In this document: piece after piece, positions 1-8,364 of the stretch
How positions within the stretch are numbered: the first letter of the stretch is position 1
How the letters are laid out: every line of letters begins with the position of its first letter
NCBI GenBank assembly: GCA_002731775.1
Contig: PCCP01000039.1
Coordinates: 3,910 to 46,940 of the forward strand
Source: Gammaproteobacteria bacterium
GTDB lineage: Bacteria; Pseudomonadota; Gammaproteobacteria; Pseudomonadales; Pseudohongiellaceae
Direction: 5' to 3'
Length of the DNA: 43,031 nt
Notes under the pieces: model-generated
What the model was told of the DNA's origin: nothing
The model's database searches: none
The model's input: the letters and a program-made list of their open reading frames with translations, nothing else
Translations under genes and position numbers: made by a program

Positions 1-80
1 CTAAATTGGAGTTGGTGTTACTCTTCATTATTCCTCTACTCGCTTTTCTCATGGCCCGGGGGATTGGCTTGAGTGCATAA
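1..80 (+). CDS. 3' end of an unidentified membrane protein gene (partial)
   Basis: An open frame enters from the left edge (first full codon at 3) and stops at TAA 78-80, giving 25 residues. They are strongly hydrophobic (LLFIIPLLAFL) and end in a short polar tail, as in the last transmembrane segment of an inner-membrane protein. The next gene starts about 20 bases later on the same strand, which fits an operon. Too little is present to name the family, and a chance open frame cannot be excluded. Confidence 0.5.
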   Translation, partial: KLELVLLFIIPLLAFLMARGIGLSA

Positions 81-101
81 CAACCATCATTGGAAAACGA
101 A

Positions 102-902
102 ATGCTACCTACAGTGAACATTCCGATAATCTGCCGCAGAGCCCTGGGCGCTCCTCTGCTCCTGTGTTGTTTTATCATCTTTACGCCACCGACTCTCGCC
201 CTCGACAAGCAAGCTCTCCGTCGCGCCATTACCGGGCCGGATCGTGACGTCACCGATTTTGTCAGGGACCAGGTACGCAGACCTGTAGAGGTGTTGGATT
301 TTCTTGGCATCGAAGCAGGAATGACAGTTCTGGATCTTTACGCCGCCGGTGGTTATTACACCTTCATCCTGTCAAAGGCTGTTGGCCCAGAGGGCATCGT
401 CTACGCACAAAATACGCCGAGGGGCTTACGCTTTGAGGAAGATCGCCAGGACATTAGCCAGGGAGAGGCGCTGGACAACAAGATACGCGTGGGCAATCTT
501 AGCAATGTACGGCAGATAATACAGCGACTCGGCGATATCGGCCTGGCCCCAGAGTCCCTGGATTTAGTTATAGTTGCCCAGACTCTGCATGACTACTATA
601 ACCCCAACCCGGAGCGAGCGCTGGAGATGCTTTTCAAGCTCAAGATCCTGTTAAAACCAGGTGGCATAGTGGGCATAACCGACCATGTCGGACTCCGGGG
701 TCGGGACAATCGAGACATGCATCGAATGGAGATTCAACAGGCTATCGATGTCGCCGAGGAAGCCGGCTTTCGGGTAGAAACCAGCGAGTTGTTACGCACA
801 CGCAGCGACGATCACAGTCGCAATATCTTCGACCCACGCCTGAACCGCAACACCGACCGCTTCCTGCTGAAATTACAGAAGCCACAGCAGCAACCAGAAT
901 AA
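102..902 (+). CDS. Exported class I SAM methyltransferase-like protein (COG4798-like)
   Basis: This 266-residue protein begins with a clear signal peptide: a basic n-region with two Arg, a hydrophobic core (LLLCCFIIF) and a likely cleavage after TLA near residue 34. The rest resembles predicted methyltransferases of the COG4798 type, with the motif EVLDFLGIEAGMTVLDL followed by AAGGYYT where motif I of the Rossmann fold sits, then AVGPEG and YAQN. A later LKPGG matches the strand-5 region of class I methyltransferases. The ATG at 102 is preferred over the upstream TTG at 90 because GGAAAACGA precedes it at good spacing. An export signal on a SAM-enzyme fold is odd, since SAM is cytoplasmic, so the domain may have another role. 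The substrate is unknown. Confidence 0.75.
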   Translation: MLPTVNIPIICRRALGAPLLLCCFIIFTPPTLALDKQALRRAITGPDRDVTDFVRDQVRRPVEVLDFLGIEAGMTVLDLYAAGGYYTFILSKAVGPEGIVYAQNTPRGLRFEEDRQDISQGEALDNKIRVGNLSNVRQIIQRLGDIGLAPESLDLVIVAQTLHDYYNPNPERALEMLFKLKILLKPGGIVGITDHVGLRGRDNRDMHRMEIQQAIDVAEEAGFRVETSELLRTRSDDHSRNIFDPRLNRNTDRFLLKLQKPQQQPE

Positions 903-1075
903 GTGCACTATCCAGCTCCAGCCTTTGGACCTGTTTCCCGATATTTGTTAACCTCGACACCAGTCCCTGCATCGTCAACAGACGGAATCGATTAAACTCC
1001 GACAGTAATGAATTGTAGCCAGGCAACTAATGATGGAAACGCCGCAGAGCCGATCCGTAGCAAAGGAAATGTCTG

Positions 1076-2389
1076 ATGAAAAAGAATAACAAATTAGAAA
1101 TCAACGCGCTGTATCGACAAGACCCGCTGGTCGCGGACCGGTTACTATGGGGACGTCGAAGCAATGGCCTCAGCCGCCGGGGCTTTCTGAAAAACAGCGG
1201 CCTGGTGGCTATGACCACCGCATTGGGAATGGGTATCCCATTCTCCCGTTTTATGCCGGCGGGATTAATACCGGCAGCGTACGCCGCCGACAATGCACCC
1301 ACACAGATTACCGAAAAGAGCGGCTTGATAGTCTTGAACGACCGTCCACTTAACGCCGAAACCCCGGCACATTTGCTGGACGATGCAGTCACACCCAATC
1401 GCTATATGTTCATCCGCAATAACGGCCTGCCGCCGGGAAATATAAATTCTGAGAGCTGGCGTCTGCGAATCGAAGGCGAATCCTGTGAAAACGCCACCAG
1501 CTTTTCCATCGCCGATCTCAGATCACGCTTCGAAGAAGTGACCTTAGAGCTGCAACTCGAGTGCGGAGGTAATGGTCGCAACGAGTTTTCGCCGGCGGCC
1601 AGCGGCAATCAATGGACAACCGGTGCGGTTGGCTGTCCGTCATTCACTGGCGTGCGTCTGCGTGATGTCCTCAACTACTGTGGAGTCAAGCGCGATGCTG
1701 TGTATGTCGGCTATTTCGGCGCCGATAGCCATACCAGTGGCGATCCGACCCGGGTAGCAATCTCCCGCGGCGTGCCCATCGCCAAGGCACTGGAACGGGA
1801 GTCTCTTATCGCCTGGGCCATGAACGGAGAGGACATTCCGTTGCAGAACGGCTATCCACTACGCATGGTTTGTGCCGGCTGGCCCGGTTCGGTGTCCGGT
1901 AAATGGTTGAACCGGATAGTTGTAAGAGACCGGGTCCATGACGGCGAGAAGATGACGGCGCCTTCTTATTCTGTGCCGATCACGGCGGTGGCACCGGGAT
2001 CCCGGGTGCCGAATGCCGACATGCGTACTATCGAATCGATGCCGGTGAAATCCCTCGTCACCTTCCCTCAATCCGGCATCAACCATGAACTTGGCCAGAG
2101 GCTCACCGTGCGGGGACACGCCTGGGCCGGCGATAATCAGGTCAGCAGTGTGTTCATCTCCATCGATTTCGGTGCCACCTGGTTACCCTCGTCGGTACAG
2201 GCGGCCAGTAATCGATTAGCCTGGCAGAACTGGGAGAGCTGGGTGCAGTTTCCGGAAGCGGGCTACTACGAAGTCTGGGCCAGAGCCATGGACGACCTGG
2301 GCAGATCACAGCCCATGGTGGTGCCAGGCTGGAATCCCCGCGGCTATTTAAACAATGCCTGCCATCGGGTCGCGGTGCAGGTCGTATGA
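1076..2389 (+). CDS. Tat-exported sulfite oxidase-family molybdoenzyme (sulfite dehydrogenase, SorA/SoxC-like)
   Basis: The 437-residue protein has a twin-arginine signal (SRRGFLK, residues 33-39), a hydrophobic stretch and a likely cleavage after AYA (residue 70). The mature part is the sulfite oxidase molybdopterin domain, with the expected molybdenum-ligand cysteine in LECGGNGR (Cys163), followed by a C-terminal dimerisation-type domain with VFISIDFGATW. Enzymes of this family oxidise sulfite to sulfate in the periplasm and pass electrons to cytochrome c. The next gene encodes an exported cytochrome c and overlaps this stop codon by 4 bases, which supports a SorAB- or SoxCD-like pair. The start is ATG at 1076 with AAAGGAAA eight bases upstream. 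No sox genes are in the window, so a SorA-like role is likelier than SoxC. Substrate assignment is inference; other oxidised substrates are possible in this superfamily. Confidence 0.88.
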   Translation: MKKNNKLEINALYRQDPLVADRLLWGRRSNGLSRRGFLKNSGLVAMTTALGMGIPFSRFMPAGLIPAAYAADNAPTQITEKSGLIVLNDRPLNAETPAHLLDDAVTPNRYMFIRNNGLPPGNINSESWRLRIEGESCENATSFSIADLRSRFEEVTLELQLECGGNGRNEFSPAASGNQWTTGAVGCPSFTGVRLRDVLNYCGVKRDAVYVGYFGADSHTSGDPTRVAISRGVPIAKALERESLIAWAMNGEDIPLQNGYPLRMVCAGWPGSVSGKWLNRIVVRDRVHDGEKMTAPSYSVPITAVAPGSRVPNADMRTIESMPVKSLVTFPQSGINHELGQRLTVRGHAWAGDNQVSSVFISIDFGATWLPSSVQAASNRLAWQNWESWVQFPEAGYYEVWARAMDDLGRSQPMVVPGWNPRGYLNNACHRVAVQVV

Positions 2390-2769
2390 TTAGCGTGCTG
2401 GCAAGCAGATCCGCCTGGGGAGTTCTGACTGTGAGCGCAGGGGTATTGCTTCTCACTCAAGCTTCCTCGGCACAAGAAATAGACAGCTTTAGCGGCCTGA
2501 AGATCAGTGAGGGTTGGTTACAGGTACAAGCTACATGTACCGAATGTCATTCGGCGCAACTCATCTCACAAAACTCCGGCAGCCGTGAGGTCTGGAAGAG
2601 CCGCCTGCGATGGATGCAGGATACCCAAGGCCTTGGGCAACTGACAATCAACCTGGAAGATACCATTCTGGATTATCTGGCGAGCAATTACGGCCAGAAA
2701 GTGGCCTCCCGGCGGGCCGGGATACCAGACCAACTGATGCCGGGAAATCCCTATGAGAATGCACAGTGA
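2386..2769 (+). CDS. Exported mono-heme c-type cytochrome, probable electron acceptor of the sulfite oxidase
   Basis: The 127-residue protein has a signal peptide (hydrophobic VLTVSAGVLLL, likely cleavage after ASSA at residue 29) and one heme-binding CTECH motif at residues 51-55. A Met in the LMPGNPY segment near the C-terminus is a plausible distal heme ligand. Its ATG overlaps the stop codon of the molybdoenzyme gene (ATGA), so the two are translationally coupled. In SorAB-type sulfite dehydrogenases a small cytochrome c subunit is encoded in exactly this position; that the two proteins work together is inferred from this arrangement. Confidence 0.85.
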   Translation: MISVLASRSAWGVLTVSAGVLLLTQASSAQEIDSFSGLKISEGWLQVQATCTECHSAQLISQNSGSREVWKSRLRWMQDTQGLGQLTINLEDTILDYLASNYGQKVASRRAGIPDQLMPGNPYENAQ

Positions 2770-3253
2770 GATGGCAGCCCGGCAGCTCTCAATGCTGGAG
2801 GATGATCCACAGCTACCAGCAGGCAAACTCAAGGCTTCCAGCATTTCCCTCAGTAAAACCATTAATGCTCCAGCACAGCAAGTGTATGACCAGTGGCTGA
2901 TTCCGGTGTTCGTCGGCGACTGGATGTTCGGTTGCCACAGCATCGTCAAGCTGGAAAATAAGGTTCGCAAGGGCGGTGAATTTACCTATGTTGTTAAATC
3001 CAGAAATCAGGAAATTTCATATAGTGGCACTTACGAGTTATTGGATATGCCCGGCACGCTTATATTCAGCTGGGTCGAAAACGCGCATCCAAAAGCAATT
3101 AGTCGGGTAGTGGTGAAATTTCAAGAAAAACACGGGAAAACCCGAATCAGTCTGACTATAAAGCTGGACCCAAAACTGAATACATTAAAAGCCCCGATCA
3201 AGGAACAATGGAGCGATCGCTGCACCGCACTGGCGCAGAAATTTAATAAGTAA
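2753..3253 (+). CDS. SRPBCC / AHSA1-domain protein
   Basis: The 166-residue protein carries an AHSA1-type SRPBCC fold: the opening ISLSKTINAPAQQVYDQWL, a central GGEFTYVVKS, a YELLDMPGTLIFSW strand pair and a C-terminal helix with IKEQWSDRCTALA. Such proteins bind hydrophobic ligands or act as co-chaperone-like factors. The start at 2753 overlaps the cytochrome gene by 17 bases; ATG codons at 2759 and 2771 are alternatives that would lessen the overlap. It has no signal peptide, so it should be cytoplasmic, unlike its two exported neighbours. Its link to sulfite oxidation is unclear. It ends 30 bases from the converging hydrolase gene. Confidence 0.75.
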   Translation: MRMHSEMAARQLSMLEDDPQLPAGKLKASSISLSKTINAPAQQVYDQWLIPVFVGDWMFGCHSIVKLENKVRKGGEFTYVVKSRNQEISYSGTYELLDMPGTLIFSWVENAHPKAISRVVVKFQEKHGKTRISLTIKLDPKLNTLKAPIKEQWSDRCTALAQKFNK

Positions 3254-3283
3254 ATGCTGGGGAATTCAAGTTTCTGATGGTTC

Positions 3284-4690
3284 CTACCTGCCGATGTTTG
3301 CACTCTCTGCTCTGCGTATCGTCAGTTCCGCGGCATAAGGCAAGATGTAACCATCTGCCAAATTCTGATCGACTACGGCTTTTACCGCCTCTACGTAGTC
3401 ATCATGGCTTGGATAGAGGGCAGTCAGGGTTGCCTGGCCGAATGGCTGGTGGGAGCCATAGAGAAAACAGAATCTACTATCACCGTTGTTCATGCCGGTA
3501 TTCCTGGCGGTGGCCACCACGTGTTCTGCCAGGCGAATACCTCCGAGGATATTGCCGTAGTCGTCTCTGGCGAATTCCAGCTCCGGCAACATTCGTGCAA
3601 CCTGTAGTGGGTCGGCCGTAGGCGGAGCAACATCATCGCGCACCCAGGCGACCAGGTGCTCGAAGGCTGCATTCATCACATCCCTGAACGGCACTCTGCT
3701 GTGGGCAGGTAGATTACAACCGGGATCACGGGCTGCCGCAGCGGAGAGGGCTAGGCCATCCCTTTGCAGTCTGACTTTGGACCACTCGAATTCAAAAAAG
3801 ATATCGACGTGTGAAGTTCCGGCAACCTCCCACTGTCTGAACGTCTCCGTGTCCGGCTGTGGCGTCGCGGCGCGCCGCGGCATATCTGTTTCTGCCATGA
3901 TTTTGAATATCCTGGTGCTCTGATCGTCGCGTATGCGACCACCCCCACCGTGGACCATGACGCCATCATAGACAAGTTCCAATGGATGGATATTGTTCAG
4001 GTAGCTGGCGAGGCGACTGGCGGATTGAGAGTGACCGGTAGCGAGTATCATCTCTGCTTTGAAGCCGCCCATGATGTCGACCTGACCGCTGCGAGTGGAT
4101 TCACTGCTACGGTTGATGGCCTTGCCAACGGCAGAAAAAACGTCGTATGAAAGAGCGTCTCCTGTGACCATGCCGTCATCAGTCAAGTCCAGGGAGCCAT
4201 AGCGATGCGGGCTCCAATCCCGCAATCTGCCGATACCATCCTGTTGCGCCGATACCCCAACATAGGCATAACCGTTCCGGACCAGGTGATCACCCACCTG
4301 CCACCAATCGATATCATTGTCATTGCCGCCGGTGACGTTAATCCATTCCACCACGACCACACCATTAAAGTCCTGCGCCAACAGCGGACGCCGCACGATT
4401 AGCCGGCTGCGATAGGTGTGCCCGCCGTCAACAATTTCAGCATTCTCCATTTCCGAAGCAGAATACCGATTCGCCGTTCCCTCGATGAAGTATTCTTCCT
4501 CGACATAGCCTCGGTCCGACAACTCGATAGCCGACGCCCCGTAGATAGAATTGAGGGAAGGATGTGGCTCGGTGGCGATGGGGCCGTTAATTGTGGCATC
4601 TGGCACTGCTGTGAAACCCATTAATGGTAGCAGCCAAATTCCCAGACTGATGGAAAAGGCTTTGTTGCTAGCGCGTGTTGTCACTGTCAT
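3284..4690 (-). CDS. Alpha/beta hydrolase domain-containing protein (exported)
   Basis: The 468-residue protein has an N-terminal hydrophobic signal (AFSISLGIWLLPLMGFTAV) and a nucleophile elbow GHSQSASRL around residues 218-226, typical of serine hydrolases of the alpha/beta fold. The layout, with VVVEWINVTGGND and DWWQVGDHLVRNGYAYVGVSAQ ahead of the elbow and VAGTSHVD after it, matches the large hydrolase family often called alpha/beta hydrolase domain-containing protein. In VAGTSHVD the His is a candidate catalytic residue. The start has GGGAGAG at good spacing and lies 24 bases downstream of glpV, so it is probably the last gene of the same transcript. The substrate is unknown; an ester of glycerol or a related compound would fit the neighbourhood but is speculation. 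Confidence 0.78.
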   Translation of the reverse strand: MTVTTRASNKAFSISLGIWLLPLMGFTAVPDATINGPIATEPHPSLNSIYGASAIELSDRGYVEEEYFIEGTANRYSASEMENAEIVDGGHTYRSRLIVRRPLLAQDFNGVVVVEWINVTGGNDNDIDWWQVGDHLVRNGYAYVGVSAQQDGIGRLRDWSPHRYGSLDLTDDGMVTGDALSYDVFSAVGKAINRSSESTRSGQVDIMGGFKAEMILATGHSQSASRLASYLNNIHPLELVYDGVMVHGGGGRIRDDQSTRIFKIMAETDMPRRAATPQPDTETFRQWEVAGTSHVDIFFEFEWSKVRLQRDGLALSAAAARDPGCNLPAHSRVPFRDVMNAAFEHLVAWVRDDVAPPTADPLQVARMLPELEFARDDYGNILGGIRLAEHVVATARNTGMNNGDSRFCFLYGSHQPFGQATLTALYPSHDDYVEAVKAVVDQNLADGYILPYAAELTIRRAESANIGR

Positions 4691-4714
4691 TTTTCTCTCC
4701 CGTTATCCGGACTA

Positions 4715-6442
4715 TTACTGCCAGCTTCTTACCAACTCGTCATAGTCGATGGTGATTGGATCGGGTTTTTCGTTGGCTAGTTTTGGCTTGGGTGCACCTG
4801 GTTGGTTTAGCCAGTACTCCCGGCTTTGTCTGTCGTTCAGTTTGGGCCCACACTCTCCCAATATGTCGGCTCTTTCGAGCCGTTGCATCAAGCGCTCCTG
4901 GGCTACTGCCAACGCCGTCATTGCTTCTTGTGGCGTTTTCGCTCCAGAGGAGGCGTCACCGATATTCTGCCACCACAGCTGCGCCAGGCGTGGATAATCG
5001 GGCACATTGGTACCAGTTGGTGTCCACTGCACTCTTGCTGGCGATCGATAAAACTCCACCAACCCCCCTAACTCTGCCGAGCGCTCGGTAAAACTCTCAT
5101 GGCGTATATCGGAATCTCGAATAATGGTGAGGCCGACATGGCTCTTCTTCAAGGAGACCGTCTTCGAGGTGACAAACTGGGCGTAGAGCCAGGCCGCCCT
5201 CGCACGATCGGTGGGCGTGGATTTCATCAGCGTCCAGGAACCGGCATCCTGATAGCCTAACTTCTGCCCTGGTTCCCAGTAAGCCCCATGGGGCGATGGC
5301 GCCATGCGCCATTTGGGCGTGCCATCGGCATTCATCACCGGTAATCCCGGTGCCACCATGTCGGCGGTAAAGGTGGTGTACCAGAATATCTGCTGAGCGA
5401 TATTGCCCTGCGCCGGCACCGGCCCGGCCTCACTAAAAACCATGCCCGCCGCTTCCGGTGGCGCATAGCGCTGCAACCAGTCCACATACTTGCTTACCGA
5501 GTACACCGCCGCCGGCCCATCGGTGGCGCCACCACGTTCCACGGTGGAACCTACCGGACGACAAGCCTCTACGCGAATTCCCCACTCATCTACCGGCAAG
5601 CCGTTGGGACTACCTTTATCACCGGCCCCGGCCATGGATAACCAGGCATCGGTGAAACGCCAGCCCAGGGAAGGATCTTTCTTGCCGTAATCCATGTGGC
5701 CATACACCTTGCGGCCATCGATCTCACCAATATCATTGGTGAAAAATTCGGCGATATCTTCGTAGGCTGACCAGTTAACCGGCACGCCAAGCTCATAGCC
5801 GAAACGCTCCCGGAATCTTGCCTTGATCGATTCATCCGTGAACCAGTCGTAGCGGAACCAGTAGAGATTGGCGAATTGCTGGTCCGGCAATTGATACAAC
5901 TTGCCATCGGGCCCGGTGGTGAATGAAATACCAATAAAATCTTTCAGATCCAGCGTGGGGGAGGTGACGTCGCTGCCCTCGCCCGCCATCCAGTCGCTCA
6001 GGTTGCGTACCTGTTGGTAGCGAAAATGGGTACCGATCAGGTCTGAATCATTGACGTAGGCGTCATAGATATTTTCACCGGACTGCATCTGCGTCTGCAA
6101 TTTCTCGATCACGTCACCTTCGCCAATCAGATCATGGGTCACCTGAATGCCGGTTATCTCCGCAAACGCCCGTGCCAGGGTCTGAGATTCGTATTCGTGG
6201 GTAGTAATGGTTTCGGATACGACTTTAAGCTCCATGCCCACGAATGGTTTGGCGGCATCGACGAACCACTGTAATTCGGCGATTTGTTGTGCCTCGTTCA
6301 AAGTTGAAGGTTGAAACTCACTCAACCAGCGTCGGGCTGCTTCCATATCGCCCAGCGCCACGCTGGAGAAACAATAAACTCCCAACAGAACGGGAACTTG
6401 AATCAGTCGCAAACTCGAATGCCTTCTTAACACCTCAAACAT
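4715..6442 (-). CDS. glpV: Glycerol ABC transporter substrate-binding protein GlpV
   Basis: The 575-residue protein has an N-terminal signal peptide (LIQVPVLLGVYCFSSVALG) and the family-1 extracellular solute-binding fold, including FAEITGIQVTHDLIGEGDVIEKLQTQMQSG and the long C-terminal half with WRMAPSPHGAYWEPGQKLGYQDAGSW. Sequence style and length match GlpV, the periplasmic glycerol-binding protein of the GlpSTPQV importer first studied in rhizobia. Its neighbour is the DUF2160 protein that belongs to the same importer. The ATP-binding and permease genes are not adjacent but at 15852-19739, separated by unrelated genes. The ATG at 6442 has a good GAGGT ribosome-binding site. GlpV is expected to bind glycerol in the periplasm and deliver it to GlpP/GlpQ. 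Confidence 0.88.
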   Translation of the reverse strand: MFEVLRRHSSLRLIQVPVLLGVYCFSSVALGDMEAARRWLSEFQPSTLNEAQQIAELQWFVDAAKPFVGMELKVVSETITTHEYESQTLARAFAEITGIQVTHDLIGEGDVIEKLQTQMQSGENIYDAYVNDSDLIGTHFRYQQVRNLSDWMAGEGSDVTSPTLDLKDFIGISFTTGPDGKLYQLPDQQFANLYWFRYDWFTDESIKARFRERFGYELGVPVNWSAYEDIAEFFTNDIGEIDGRKVYGHMDYGKKDPSLGWRFTDAWLSMAGAGDKGSPNGLPVDEWGIRVEACRPVGSTVERGGATDGPAAVYSVSKYVDWLQRYAPPEAAGMVFSEAGPVPAQGNIAQQIFWYTTFTADMVAPGLPVMNADGTPKWRMAPSPHGAYWEPGQKLGYQDAGSWTLMKSTPTDRARAAWLYAQFVTSKTVSLKKSHVGLTIIRDSDIRHESFTERSAELGGLVEFYRSPARVQWTPTGTNVPDYPRLAQLWWQNIGDASSGAKTPQEAMTALAVAQERLMQRLERADILGECGPKLNDRQSREYWLNQPGAPKPKLANEKPDPITIDYDELVRSWQ

Positions 6443-6472
6443 AGTGATTACCTCAGATCCCGCGTAAATAAC

Positions 6473-6754
6473 TCAAACAAAAATGAAAACCAAAATAGCG
6501 AAGACGAAACACAATGCCAGTCCCCACCAGAGATTTAATCCAACCAATCCCAGCCAGGCAAGGCAGATAAATGCACTACCGAGCAGGGAGATAAATAGCC
6601 TGTCTCCACGAGTGGTTTCGAAACGAAGTATCCCGACCCGTGGCGCCCCTCCGGGACTCAGATACTCCCATAGCGACATGACGGCTATGAAGCTGGCAAT
6701 CGTTATAAAAAAAATTGCAGTAGGCTGGGTCCAACCCATCCAGGACAAGTTCAT
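6473..6754 (-). CDS. DUF2160 small membrane protein of the glycerol ABC importer
   Basis: This 93-residue protein has three hydrophobic stretches: AIFFITIASFIAVMSLW, LFISLLGSAFICLAWLGLVG and WWGLALCFVFAILVFIFV. Between the first two lies the conserved core WEYLSPGGAPRVGILRFETTRGDRLF, the hallmark of DUF2160 proteins. These are encoded between glpQ and glpV in glycerol ABC operons; their function in the transporter is not established. Here the gene still precedes glpV by 30 bases but has lost contact with glpQ, so this pair needs its own promoter in the region upstream of 6754. The start codon lies about 45 bases from that of the divergent antiporter gene. Confidence 0.85.
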   Translation of the reverse strand: MNLSWMGWTQPTAIFFITIASFIAVMSLWEYLSPGGAPRVGILRFETTRGDRLFISLLGSAFICLAWLGLVGLNLWWGLALCFVFAILVFIFV

Positions 6755-6798
6755 TGCTCAAGCCTTTGTTATTTTACAATTACTTAGAAAATTCAGGT

Positions 6799-8280
6799 AT
6801 GAATACAACGCCTGAGCTTAGCAAAATTTTACTCCAGTCCCAATTGTTTATATGCTGGGCGACCATGCCCGACACCACCAGCCCCAGCACCCCTTCTCCC
6901 GCACAGGCAATTCTGTGCTTTGGGGTGGTCATCGCAATTATTGCCATCGGTCTGTTCCTATTTGCCATCGATCTGCATAGCCTGATGTTTCTCTGCCTGA
7001 TCTGGGCCACTGTCAATGCTCGCTTGCTTGGTCATTCATCTGCTGGCATTCGTCAGCTGATGAGTTCGGCGATAAGCCGGGCCCTGCCCGCAATTTATAT
7101 CTTCATCCTGATCGGCATGGTCATCGCCAGCTTTATGCACAGCGGCACGATTGCAACCTTGATGTATTTTGGTCTCGACTGGTTATCGCCAGGATCGTTC
7201 CTGGCGGTGGGAATGCTGCTATGTGCGTTGATGTCGATGGCCACCGGGACTGCCTGGGGCACCGCCGGCACTCTGGGAGTAGTCTTTATCGGCATCGGTG
7301 GCACCATGGGTATACCGCTACCGATTGTCGCCGGCATGGTCGTCTGCGGCGCCACCTTCGGCGACAAGATGTCCCCCATATCAGACACCACCAATCTCGC
7401 CGCCATGAGCGCCGAGACCGATCTGTATCGACACATCTATTCGATGTTATTTACTACTGCGCCATCTTTTCTGCTGGCATTAATTATCTTCACATTAATT
7501 GGACTGGGTTATGCAGATGGTGATTTTGGCGGCGAAGAGATCGGGACTATCCGACAGGCATTAAGTGATACCTATCTCCTGTATCCGCTTATTAGCTTAA
7601 TCCCAATTTTTCTGCTGGCCATACTCAGTATCAGGCGCGTGCCCGCCGAGATAACGATGTCGCTTAGCGTGCTCGCTGCAGTGATCATCGCCGTGGCCTA
7701 CCAGGGTCAGAGCCCTGTCGCCGTCCTTAATGCTCTGTGGGCAAATACGCCCGGCAGCACTGGCATCGATAGTCTGAATGATTTATTAGGCCGGGGCGGG
7801 ATCAGTAGCATGAGCTGGACCTTGATGCTGGCGCTGATGGCGCTCGCGCTGGGGGGCATATTACACGGGGCCGGGTTTCTATCTGTACTGCTGGCGGGCA
7901 TTATCTCCCGCGTACAGCGCGTCGCAACCTTGATCGCAACCACCATCTGCTCCGGTTTTGTGGGCAACCTGGCGATGGGCGAGGCCTATATTTCCATTAT
8001 CCTCACTTGTCAGCTGTTCCGCAGCAAATATGAAGATCAGGGCATGGACAAGGCGCTGCTGTCCCGCTCCGTTGAGGAGGGTTCTACCCTGACCACCGGA
8101 CTGATTCCCTGGACCACCGCCGGGGCTTTTTACGCAGCAACCCTGGGCGTTCCGGTATTGGATTATGTTCCTTTTGCTTTTTTTAACTACCTCAATGCAT
8201 TCGTATCAATCACGATGGCGGCACTGGGAATCGGGTTATTAAGCCGAAAAATCGATTCAAGCAGGCAGTTGACCGACTAG
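6799..8280 (+). CDS. nhaC: NhaC-family Na+/H+ antiporter
   Basis: A 493-residue polytopic membrane protein with about eleven to twelve hydrophobic segments. The segment GATFGDKMSPISDTTNLAA is the family signature of NhaC-type antiporters, and a second conserved region appears near LMALALGGILHGAGFLSVLL. Such proteins exchange Na+ for H+ across the inner membrane; some relatives exchange organic substrates, for example malate/lactate or amines, so the ion is not certain. Two ATG starts are possible: 6799 (chosen) and 6865, the latter giving a more typical NhaC N-terminus (MPDTTSPSTPSPAQAIL). Neither has a strong ribosome-binding site. The gene is divergent from the DUF2160-glpV pair and lies inside the block that separates the two parts of the glycerol importer operon. 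Confidence 0.85.
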   Translation: MNTTPELSKILLQSQLFICWATMPDTTSPSTPSPAQAILCFGVVIAIIAIGLFLFAIDLHSLMFLCLIWATVNARLLGHSSAGIRQLMSSAISRALPAIYIFILIGMVIASFMHSGTIATLMYFGLDWLSPGSFLAVGMLLCALMSMATGTAWGTAGTLGVVFIGIGGTMGIPLPIVAGMVVCGATFGDKMSPISDTTNLAAMSAETDLYRHIYSMLFTTAPSFLLALIIFTLIGLGYADGDFGGEEIGTIRQALSDTYLLYPLISLIPIFLLAILSIRRVPAEITMSLSVLAAVIIAVAYQGQSPVAVLNALWANTPGSTGIDSLNDLLGRGGISSMSWTLMLALMALALGGILHGAGFLSVLLAGIISRVQRVATLIATTICSGFVGNLAMGEAYISIILTCQLFRSKYEDQGMDKALLSRSVEEGSTLTTGLIPWTTAGAFYAATLGVPVLDYVPFAFFNYLNAFVSITMAALGIGLLSRKIDSSRQLTD

Positions 8281-8290
8281 GGAAAACCTT

Positions 8291-8358
8291 GGGGTCAGGT
8301 CTTTCTTGTTGCACCGAGCACAGCCTGATGCCGTTTATGCATTGCCACACCTGCCCCC
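8291..8358. repeat. Imperfect inverted repeat between two convergent genes
   Basis: GGGGTCAGGT at 8291-8300 is mirrored by ACCTGCCCCC at 8349-8358, nine of ten bases complementary, across a 48-base interior. It lies in the 84-base gap between the ends of the antiporter and the methyltransferase genes. It could be a bidirectional transcription end or a degenerate REP-like element; no T-run follows either arm, so a standard intrinsic terminator is not supported. Confidence 0.35.
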
Positions 8359-8364
8359 GTAATT

